Part shown: piece after piece, positions 37,201 to 43,149 of the stretch
Layout: each line of letters begins with the position of its first letter
How positions within the stretch are numbered: the stretch's first letter is position 1
Assembly: GCA_902799955.1 (NCBI GenBank)
Contig: CADCCQ010000032.1
Span: 1 to 46,605 of the forward strand
Source of the DNA: an uncultured bacterium
Lineage (GTDB): Bacteria; Verrucomicrobiota; Kiritimatiellia; RFP12; UBA1067
Length of the DNA stretch: 46,605 bases
Direction: 5' to 3'
The notes under the pieces: model-generated
What the model saw: only the letters and a program-made list of their open reading frames with translations
Database searches by the model: none
Told to the model about the DNA's origin: nothing
Translations under genes and position numbers: made by a program

Positions 37201-38179
37201 TTGCGCCGCTCTTCACCGTCACGCGCCCCGGTTCGTCGTAGCCAGGGAGATTGTGCGGAGCCTCCGCCATGATCGCTCCTTCATAGACGATCGTCGCGCC
37301 CGCGTACGTGTTCGTCGCGGTGTCGGTGAAGCGAAGCGCCCCCGCGCCGCGCTTCTCCAGCGTGCCCGCCGTGCCCGGCAGGGACGAAATCGGAATCGAC
37401 GCCGTGGCGTCGCGAGTCAGGACAAACGTGGCCCCGTTCGCACCGATCTGCACCGTCGCGCCCACATCGCCCCAGATGAACGAAAATGCATTCGGTTGGT
37501 AACTGTCGAACCGCGTCCGCACAAGGGTTCCGCCATCGACGATCAGCGTCGCCGACGGACGCGGCAGGTAGAAGCTGTACGCCGTGACCTTTGCGCCGCC
37601 GGAGACGGTCAGCGTACCCGAAGAACCTTCGAGCCGCGCGATTGAGAGCCGACCCTTAGCCCACAGTTCGCCGCCCGTCATCGTGAGGACGCCGTTGCCG
37701 CGCTCGCCCACCGAGACGCATCCGTTCGTGGCGTTGACGAAGCCGCCGGAAATCGTGAACGACGCGTTCGGGCGTATCGGGGCGCCGCCCGAGACATCCT
37801 CGCCCCTCGCAATCTTCAGCGCAGCATCATTCACATTCTCGTCCTGCGCGAGATGCACATACCCGCCGGACATCACGATGTTGAAGTCGTTGGTGCGTCC
37901 ACAGTTGATCCATCCGTTGGTGATGACCATTCCCTCGCGGATGTAGGCGGTCGCCTCACCTGCGGCGGTGCGCGCAAGGTTCGCACAGTCGCCCGAGACA
38001 TTCGCGACGATGCCATTGTACCACATCGCCGGGTCCGTGTAGTCGCCTGCGGTCCCGCTCCATGACGGATAGCGCGACGCGGTCGCCGCCCACGCCGAGA
38101 GCGTCGCGATCATCAGAAACACCGCCACAAGATACCCCAGGGGACCTGTTCTCCTACGGAACCTATCATTCTCCTTCAT
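34277..38179 (-). CDS. Giant PATR-repeat secreted protein with a LamG/concanavalin-like domain
   Basis: 1300 residues. The start was chosen at 38179 (MKENDRFRRR, then a hydrophobic signal core ending SAWA/ATA). A TTG at 38221 in the same frame gives a longer N-terminus without a ribosome site. The passenger opens with YPSWSGTAGDYTDPAMW and is built of PATR units: RGAGALRFTDTATNTYAG, GTKMLTLTGNNTFGG, GAGTLRMANAGFRD, GLGRLTLTGANTYAQ. Between about 950 and 1150 is a LamG_3-type domain (AHRWSFNGDYVDSVTG, ECTIEFWARVD, AAFDEFRIWKRALTDEEI), usually sugar- or protein-binding. The C-terminus ends AKGGMMVIIR. No autotransporter barrel, so export is by another route. Probable adhesin or glycan-binding surface protein. 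Confidence 0.8.
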   Translation of the reverse strand: MKENDRFRRRTGPLGYLVAVFLMIATLSAWAATASRYPSWSGTAGDYTDPAMWYNGIVANVSGDCANLARTAAGEATAYIREGMVITNGWINCGRTNDFNIVMSGGYVHLAQDENVNDAALKIARGEDVSGGAPIRPNASFTISGGFVNATNGCVSVGERGNGVLTMTGGELWAKGRLSIARLEGSSGTLTVSGGAKVTAYSFYLPRPSATLIVDGGTLVRTRFDSYQPNAFSFIWGDVGATVQIGANGATFVLTRDATASIPISSLPGTAGTLEKRGAGALRFTDTATNTYAGATIVYEGAIMAEAPHNLPGYDEPGRVTVKSGASLIFGKGWSTAEKATAMANVTVESGATVKAAFDITDADVTISDDLSYTGGMEKYGTKMLTLTGNNTFGGEQKIWEGTLRADFGTGLDSNYCVTLCGGSLSSVSGRIVSSIGSGAGQVNIVSGSTPAFSARGVPLAVNLQNGAGSQSAGTRLSVTNFFPNLTLILNDANADQPITFENNLNIENTTANTPFSIYVNSGVATMAGSIMDANYKNDGKHQTTFKKYGAGTLRMANAGFRDRCYRFNVEEGDLVFDHPASVASSANGSGYFYYINKNGSGTLYSTNQTIQTENNFNVNGGTALIKGGKLTIGGNLNANGGTAVLDGGTVTVAQGLLPGNVADSSGVVILTNGVSVTTVNGDFAAGSNNNNSYGRIEIFDGCCVTGNVVGAGSGDIVQWGGTVYGKYSGVDNSVRLGRYASRRGFYYMAGGEFGCGGAMSVGRTGKAHGELWQTGGTVKPNTDVIIGDTEGATGVVHVVGGEMRPNTGCVRVSKHGVGELVVRGEGVVKTGTALSLGHESETAKGRVMLCKGGVIEAAQVVGHGTTDAGRYAEFIFDGGTLRASADSALYVSNLTSFAVGTGGGAVDTDGHDIAFAQPLTATVLNSDLAHRWSFNGDYVDSVTGETAPDNKGGTFITGKDDLGQAVQLAGGNKGTSYISLGPKKLPVDGSECTIEFWARVDVHRNWQRAFDIGKDANAFFTLTFRREGVNTDYCGVKYKGLQTGVYDTLVTYDVSKRPWGHICVVCKRGDDGRWKIRGYRKYRDGEDIIKRFEYDAPEGWSLANQDQTYTYIGRSLQNNYDTSAAFDEFRIWKRALTDEEIEENGDLGPDTLPATVFEKRGLGRLTLTGANTYAQPTVVSGGTLALATGASLPADNAITVGDGATLDLGGNAATAASITGAGTLANGTLSLSGTADISAMSYRLDAGVLPAASASVVVLEATGGVTGQFASVSLPRGYRLTYSGNQVRLAKGGMMVIIR

Positions 38180-38248
38180 ATTTCCATGCCTTTCTCGCAC
38201 GATACTTTCACCTTCCGTCAAGTCGCCGCCGCGACCCGATTGATTTGT

Positions 38249-38277
38249 ATTATACCAAAACCCCGTTGCGGGCGCAA
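38249..38277 (-). promoter_or_regulatory. Promoter embedded in the upstream terminator
   Basis: On minus, TTGCGC (38277-38272) lies in the loop side of the terminator hairpin, the 17-bp spacer is the hairpin's 3' arm plus its T-tract and GG, and TATAAT is at 38254-38249. The TSS is near 38242, with a leader of about 63 nt to the ATG at 38179. Confidence 0.6.
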
Positions 38278-38286
38278 CGGGGTTTT
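38257..38286 (-). terminator. Intrinsic terminator after the nucleoside hydrolase operon
   Basis: AAAACCCCGTTGC-GGGC-GCAACGGGGTTTT: a 13-bp perfect stem with flanking A4/T4, so bidirectional in form. On minus it follows the nucleoside hydrolase gene and the small remnant at 38307-38369. Its T-run continues directly into the next promoter. Confidence 0.75.
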
Positions 38287-38306
38287 CGCGGTTCCATCAA
38301 CGTATT

Positions 38307-38369
38307 AGGTCTGGCCTGTCTCAACGCTGCGAGCGAGAGCATCGCGGCAACGACGTAGAGAATTCTCAT
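38307..38369 (-). pseudogene. Truncated 5' end of a DUF4832-type gene (signal peptide only)
   Basis: The ATG at 38369 starts MRILYVVAAMLSLAALRQARP, closely matching the signal peptide MESICVIAAALSLVASGHARP of the DUF4832 gene at 31497 in both protein and DNA. After about 21 codons the homology stops and the frame runs into the terminator/promoter, ending at 38250. Evidence of deletion of a DUF4832 paralogue between the nucleoside hydrolase and the LamG-PATR gene. Confidence 0.55.
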
Positions 38370-38396
38370 GCCAACGCTTATTCCGCAAGCATGAAA

Positions 38397-39497
38397 TCAC
38401 TTCCCGCCGTGCTTCGGCGGGCGGGTCATGAGTTCGTCGATGACGCGGGCGACCTCGAACTTGGAGACCTTCTCGGTGATGCGGATGTGCGGGCCGTTCT
38501 CGGCATCGGGCGCCCACTCGTTGTCGCCCTTGTTGCCGACCATGCGGAACGTGCCGCGTTCGGCGTTGAAGTACGGCTCGATGCCGCGCACTGCCACGAG
38601 AACGGCCGTCTCGTCCCACGCGGAGCGCCCGCCCATGCCGTAGCCACGCCGCAGCCACTTGGCGGAGTCCTTGCGGATCTCCTCGCGCGACGGGATGTTG
38701 CCGGAGAACACGTCCTTCACGGGGCATCTCTCGGCCTTCATCTCGGCGACGGCGCGCCCGGCAAAGCAGTCCTTGCCGTACTTCGCGTCGGAGAACACGA
38801 TGGGCGTGGGCCAGTTCGCGAACGCGATGCGCGACGACTCGTGGTCCCACCTTGCGTTGTATTCCTGCCCGAACGGATACTGGCAGGCCATCGCAACCCA
38901 GAGCTTCACCTTCTTCGCGACAAGCGCCTTGCCGTCGAGCGGCGAGATGGCGTCCGGCTTCGTCTCGAGGAGGCGGCGCATGTTGGTGGTGAAGCCGACG
39001 GAGCAGATGACGACGCTCTTGTCCGGCTGCGCGGCGAGGACGCGGCGGTAGGTCTCGTTCGCGTCCGGCGCGTCGTCCGCGTCGGCGTGGCGATACCAGC
39101 CGGGGTAGTCCACGAGCAGCTTGCGGTACTTGTAGTGTCCGCCGTCGTTGCCCCTCTTCTCGCCGAGAGGGGCGGAGGGGCAGACCTTCTCCTTGGCGCC
39201 GGCCCTGTCACCCATCACGCCCATGCCCTTGGGGGATCCGACGGGGAGGTCGCCGCGCCCGTAGTAGTGGTTGATCACCTCGATCGCGCCGACGGACGCG
39301 TTGCCGCGCGTGGAGCTGACCGTGGCGAGGATCTCGCACTCCCCTGCGTCCGCCAGCGCGTGGAGGCACGCGAGCGCGCCCACGTCGTCGAAGTCCGTGA
39401 TCATGTCCGTGTCGAAGATGACTTTGACGGGGTTGGCGTATGCCACGGTGGCGAGCGCGACTGCCGCGCACGATATGAGAGTTGCTGTCTTTTTCAT
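38397..39497 (-). CDS. Secreted inosine/uridine-type nucleoside hydrolase
   Basis: 366 residues. Signal peptide MKKTATLISCAAVALATVAYA. The mature N-terminus KVIFDTDMITDFDDVGAL is the Asp cluster (DxDxxxDxDD-like) that binds Ca2+ in nucleoside hydrolases. NMRRLLE, a DHESSRIAFANW segment and WDETAVLVAV late in the protein fit the family. It would split ribonucleosides, or related ribosides, into base and ribose outside the cytoplasm. It is third in the row porter-GH43-like-hydrolase, 56 bp after the GH43-like gene. Substrate specificity uncertain. Confidence 0.85.
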   Translation of the reverse strand: MKKTATLISCAAVALATVAYANPVKVIFDTDMITDFDDVGALACLHALADAGECEILATVSSTRGNASVGAIEVINHYYGRGDLPVGSPKGMGVMGDRAGAKEKVCPSAPLGEKRGNDGGHYKYRKLLVDYPGWYRHADADDAPDANETYRRVLAAQPDKSVVICSVGFTTNMRRLLETKPDAISPLDGKALVAKKVKLWVAMACQYPFGQEYNARWDHESSRIAFANWPTPIVFSDAKYGKDCFAGRAVAEMKAERCPVKDVFSGNIPSREEIRKDSAKWLRRGYGMGGRSAWDETAVLVAVRGIEPYFNAERGTFRMVGNKGDNEWAPDAENGPHIRITEKVSKFEVARVIDELMTRPPKHGGK

Positions 39498-39553
39498 GGA
39501 TTGACTCCTTTTCTTTTCTGTTTATACGTTGTATACCTTCTCACGCGATGTTC

Positions 39554-40918
39554 TTATGGTCCGGTCAGCCGTGGATCGTCGAGGTCGAGACGGTACAGCA
39601 CCTGGGTGTAGTCCCAGCGCGGCGTCTTGGGCGGACGATCCGCGAAGCTGGCCGTGTAGGTACCCTCGAAGAGGAGCACGGACGAATCGGGATCGCATCC
39701 CTCCACATGGATCACCGGGTTGTAGAACGTGTAGTTGTCGTGCGTGACCACCTTGACGGCGTTCTCCCACGGACCGTACGGTGACGCGCTCTCCACATAC
39801 CACACCTCACCGAATGCGGAAGGCTTCCCGAACTTCTGCTGCACGATCGCGACGTATTTCTTCCTATATCCGCTCCACACCATGTGGCCTGCGGCCGGCG
39901 TCACCTCCGAACCGTCACGCGCGCGGATCGTCTTGGGCTTCTCCACCTTCTCCCATTTCGACTCGTCGAGGTACGCCTCGTACGAATCCGGGATCCGCAG
40001 AAACGGGAATGGATTGCCGAAGAGCAGCCATTTCTTCCCGTTGGCGTCACGGTACCGGCACACCGTGCAGTCAGGTATGCGCGGTGCCTTGGGACGCTCC
40101 TTTGAGCGCGTCCAGACGGTCTTGGCGATCTTGAAGCTCTCGCTTGCATCGTCCCATTCGCAAAGTCCGTTCTTCTCGGGTGTGCAGAACTCCTTGATCT
40201 GGCTCCACGCGCCGCACAGATGCTCACGGCCCTTCGCGTCCGTGAGCGCCACGAGGCCGAAGATCCAGATCGGCCCGCCGCCCTGCCGCTTGATCACGCC
40301 GCGCAACCGCCCCTTTTCGTTGGTGAAGCCGCAATACTGCGGATCGACGGGCGGCACTGGACGCGTAAACGCCGGCGCGGGCGTAGTGGCGGCGGTGACG
40401 TTGAAGATGCCGAGCGGGTAGTTCTGCATGTTCGTGTCGCCCCACAGCCAGAACACGCGCCCGCGGTAGAGCGCTGTCTGCACGCTGTCGCGTCCGAACT
40501 CGCCGCTCTCGCGTGCGTCCAGGTAGAGGCCACACTTCTGGCTTTCGGCGAAGAGGCCGGCGCCGCCCACGCGGCCGAGTCGTTTTGCAATCTGCCAGCG
40601 CGTCACCTTCACCTCGTGTTCGCCGCCAGGACGCGGCACGAAACGGAATCCGGCGTTGCCGAAGCCGTCCTTCTTCCTCCCGTATCCGTGGCTCTTCACC
40701 GAGAACCACGTCTCGCGGCCCATGAGCTCGGGCGAGTCGATCGCCACCACGCCGGCGTTGTCCGTGACGTACACCTGCCCGTGGGTGGTGGTGAGGAAGA
40801 CGAGCGGCACGGGCCAGCCGTTCTCGTCGTCCACCACCTTGACCCTGCATGGTTCAACGGCAGCCGCCGCGACGGACGCGGCGCACGAGACGAGAACGAG
40901 AGCGACTGACCTTTGCAC
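39554..40918 (-). CDS. Secreted GH43-like five-bladed beta-propeller protein
   Basis: 454 residues. Signal peptide (VALVLVSCAASVAAAA). An N-terminal beta domain (CRVKVVDDENGWPVPLVFLTT) resembles a carboxypeptidase-regulatory/CNA-B-like fold. From about residue 125 there is a propeller: RVFWLWGDTNM, KKWLLFGNPFPFLRIPDSYEAYL, KKYVAIVQQKFGKPSAFGEVWYVESASPYGPWE, VIHVEGCDPDSSVLLFEGTY. The SPYGPWE blade motif is typical of GH43/GH117-like glycosidases. Catalytic acids cannot be assigned by eye. 33 bp after the sugar porter gene, suggesting a glycan-derived or riboside substrate. Confidence 0.6.
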   Translation of the reverse strand: MQRSVALVLVSCAASVAAAAVEPCRVKVVDDENGWPVPLVFLTTTHGQVYVTDNAGVVAIDSPELMGRETWFSVKSHGYGRKKDGFGNAGFRFVPRPGGEHEVKVTRWQIAKRLGRVGGAGLFAESQKCGLYLDARESGEFGRDSVQTALYRGRVFWLWGDTNMQNYPLGIFNVTAATTPAPAFTRPVPPVDPQYCGFTNEKGRLRGVIKRQGGGPIWIFGLVALTDAKGREHLCGAWSQIKEFCTPEKNGLCEWDDASESFKIAKTVWTRSKERPKAPRIPDCTVCRYRDANGKKWLLFGNPFPFLRIPDSYEAYLDESKWEKVEKPKTIRARDGSEVTPAAGHMVWSGYRKKYVAIVQQKFGKPSAFGEVWYVESASPYGPWENAVKVVTHDNYTFYNPVIHVEGCDPDSSVLLFEGTYTASFADRPPKTPRWDYTQVLYRLDLDDPRLTGP

Positions 40919-40951
40919 TGACCACCTCGTTTACGTTTTGCGGACGGTCTC

Positions 40952-41971
40952 CTACTGGCCCGCTGCGACGAGAAGCGCGAGGCCGACAAGGAAGAGGATG
41001 ATCATCGCGAGGTTGAGGGCCCCCGACTTCCTAGGAGCGCCCTTGAACTCCTTCCACACGAGGATGCCCCAGAGCGCCGAGACGAGCGTCGCGCCCTGAC
41101 CGAGCGCGTAGGCGATCGCCGCGCCAGCCGTTCCGGCGGTGACGAACGAGAGCAGCGTGCCTGTCGCCCAGATGCAGCCGCCGAGGATGCCGACGAGGTG
41201 GACGGGGATTCCGCCCTTGAACCAGTCGGCGCCGTTCACCGGCTCGCCCGAGACGGGCTTCTTCATCATAATCGTGTTGAACACGAAGTTGGACGCCAGG
41301 ACGCCGAGCGTGAACACGAAGAACGCCGTGTAGGGCGTCATGCGCCCGTCGACCGGCGCGGGATTGGCGAAGCCCATGTCGACGACGCGGTTGACCAGCG
41401 GCGAGAACCAGCTCATGAGAAGGCCGGCGAATATCGCGAGGAAAAGCCCCTTCTTCACGGAGGACGCGTCGGACGCGCCGCCAGACGCCGTCTGCTTCGC
41501 CTTGAACGCAAGCGCATTGCAGACGATGGAGGCGACGATGACCGCGAGGCCGATCCATATCAGGTACGGATTGCCCTTGCCGTCGACGAACCAGTTGGCG
41601 ACCGTTCCGCCAACAAGCGCGAGCCCGACGCCGACGGGGAACGCCACCGACATTCCCGCCACGGCGATCGCGGCGGAAAGGAGGATGTTCGAGGCGTTGA
41701 AGACGATGCCGCCGAGGAACGGCCACACCCATTGCGACGTGGAGCTTGACTTGAGGTTCTCGACGAAGCTCCACGCGCCGCCGCCGGATGACCCCATCGT
41801 GAATCCGGCGAGAAGCGAGAAGAGAACAAGGCCGATTACGTAGTCCCAGTAGAAGAGCTCATAGCGCCAGGTCTTCCCTGCGAGCTTCTGGGTGTTGCCC
41901 CAGCTGCCCCAGCAGAACATGGTGACGACACATAAGGCGACGGCGAGTGTGTAGTTGCTGCAGTAGTACAT
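40952..41971 (-). CDS. GRP-family (glucose/ribose porter) sugar transporter
   Basis: 339 residues with about ten membrane helices. The N-terminal MFCWGSWGNTQKLAGKTWRYELFYWDYVIG pattern (WGSWGN, then FYWDY) and later SAAIAVAGMSVAFPVGVGLALVGGT are characteristic of the GRP/RhaT-like drug/metabolite transporter branch. Placement directly after ribokinase and before the nucleoside hydrolase makes ribose the likeliest substrate (inference). The 156-bp gap to ribokinase holds low-complexity repeats and no obvious promoter. Confidence 0.82.
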   Translation of the reverse strand: MYYCSNYTLAVALCVVTMFCWGSWGNTQKLAGKTWRYELFYWDYVIGLVLFSLLAGFTMGSSGGGAWSFVENLKSSSTSQWVWPFLGGIVFNASNILLSAAIAVAGMSVAFPVGVGLALVGGTVANWFVDGKGNPYLIWIGLAVIVASIVCNALAFKAKQTASGGASDASSVKKGLFLAIFAGLLMSWFSPLVNRVVDMGFANPAPVDGRMTPYTAFFVFTLGVLASNFVFNTIMMKKPVSGEPVNGADWFKGGIPVHLVGILGGCIWATGTLLSFVTAGTAGAAIAYALGQGATLVSALWGILVWKEFKGAPRKSGALNLAMIILFLVGLALLVAAGQ

Positions 41972-42127
41972 GGTTTTTTGAGGGTTTGAGTGTTTGAGTT
42001 TGGGTTTGCGTTGCGGCGGTCTGCAGGACCGCCTTTACAGGACGTTAGAGGGGTTGAGGTTTTGAGTTGGGATGGCTTAAGTTGGGAGAGTTTGATTTTA
42101 GAGTGTTTGAGTTGAGAGTCCGAAGTC
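41972..42127 (-). repeat. Low-complexity CTCAAAC-type spacer with an internal hairpin
   Basis: On minus the spacer between ribokinase and porter contains many imperfect CTCAAAC/CTCAACT/CCCAACT units on both sides of a 7-bp hairpin GGCGGTC-TGCAG-GACCGCC (42015-42033). No coding sequence. The unit resembles the repetitive linker DNA in the RdgB-UbiA fusion, suggesting a genome-wide type of expandable spacer. Confidence 0.5.
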
Positions 42128-43027
42128 CTAGACGACCTCGCGCCGATACGGCACGGAGGACTGGGCGCCGGGGCGCGTGACGGAGATGGCGGACGCCTTC
42201 TGCGCGAAGTCGATCGCCTCCGCGACGGGCCGCCCTTCCGCGAGCGCGACGGCGAACGCCCCGTTGAACGTGTCGCCGGCGGCGACGCAGTCGACAGCCT
42301 TCACCTTCTTCGCGGGGAACATTTTTCCACATTCGCCGCAGAAGCACCCCTTCACGCCCATCGTGATGAGCACGTGCTTGACGCCGCGCTTCTTGAAGAC
42401 GGCCGTCGCCTTCGCGGCGCTCGCCGCGTCGACGACCTTCACGCCCGTGAGAAGCTCCGCCTCGGTCTCGTTCGGCGTGATCCAGTCGATGAGCGGATAG
42501 AGCGCCTTCGGGAGCTTCTGCGCCGGCGCGGGGTTGAGGATCACCGGCACGCCCGCGTCGTGCGCCGTCTTCGCGGCCCACATCACGGTCTCGAGCGGCG
42601 TCTCAAGCTGCATCAGGAGCGCCGCCGCGCCTGTAATCTCCTTCGCGTATGGCGCGACGTCAGCGGGCGAGAGCGTGCCGTTCGCGCCAAGCGCGACGGA
42701 GATGACGTTCTGCCCCTTCGCGTCGACGAGAATGAGGGCCGTGCCGGACGGCTCCTTCTTGTCGATGATCAGCCGCGCCGCGATGCCGTCCTTCTTGAGG
42801 CGGGCCGCCGTGTCGCGTCCGAACACGTCGTCGCCGACCTTCGCGACGAAGAGGCATGCGCCCTTCTTCGCGGAGAGCCGCGCGACCGCGACGGCCTGGT
42901 TCGCGCCCTTGCCGCCGGGGTTCATCATGAAATGCCCGCCGCTCACGGTCTCGCCAGGCACGGGGATCTTCTTCCCCGTGATGACCATGTCGGTGTTTGT
43001 CGATCCAATGACTGCTATCTTTTTCAT
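42128..43027 (-). CDS. rbsK: Ribokinase
   Basis: 299 residues of the PfkB family. The N-terminus is IAVIGSTNTDMVI, the substrate loop is GGHFMMNPGGKGANQAVAVARL, NPAPAQ and ITPNETEAELLTG are as in RbsK, and the catalytic motif is VAAGDTFNGAFAVAL with the Asp base in GDTFNG. It phosphorylates ribose to ribose-5-phosphate. Start at ATG 43027, which lies nine bases after the -10 with no Shine-Dalgarno, so it is probably leaderless. First gene of ribokinase-porter-GH43-like-nucleoside hydrolase. Confidence 0.93.
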   Translation of the reverse strand: MKKIAVIGSTNTDMVITGKKIPVPGETVSGGHFMMNPGGKGANQAVAVARLSAKKGACLFVAKVGDDVFGRDTAARLKKDGIAARLIIDKKEPSGTALILVDAKGQNVISVALGANGTLSPADVAPYAKEITGAAALLMQLETPLETVMWAAKTAHDAGVPVILNPAPAQKLPKALYPLIDWITPNETEAELLTGVKVVDAASAAKATAVFKKRGVKHVLITMGVKGCFCGECGKMFPAKKVKAVDCVAAGDTFNGAFAVALAEGRPVAEAIDFAQKASAISVTRPGAQSSVPYRREVV

Positions 43028-43036
43028 GGTGCCCAT

Positions 43037-43045
43037 ATAATACCA
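43037..43045 (-). promoter_or_regulatory. Extended -10 promoter of the ribokinase operon
   Basis: TGG-TATTAT (43042-43037) on minus, no clear -35. The ATG at 43027 lies nine bases beyond. Confidence 0.5.
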
Positions 43046-43069
43046 CATTTAAAGTCAAAATAACAGAAC

Positions 43070-43115
43070 AAAAAAGGCAAAGCGCCACAAAACCTGCATT
43101 GGCAGGTTTGGGCGC
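43070..43115 (-). terminator. Terminator of the PATR gene upstream of ribokinase
   Basis: On minus GCGCC and AAACCTGC (outer and inner arms, 43115-43102) pair with GCAGGTTT and GGCGC (43097-43082) around a CAAT loop. TTTGCC and T6 (43075-43070) follow. It ends the gene at 43150. Confidence 0.6.
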
Positions 43116-43149
43116 CCGATGTGGAAGTCTGCGCCGTCTGGGAATATGT

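Noticed and set aside
38179..38221. Upstream TTG start for the LamG-PATR protein
   Set aside because: It adds a charged stretch before the signal peptide and lacks a ribosome site. ATG at 38179 gives a normal secretion signal.
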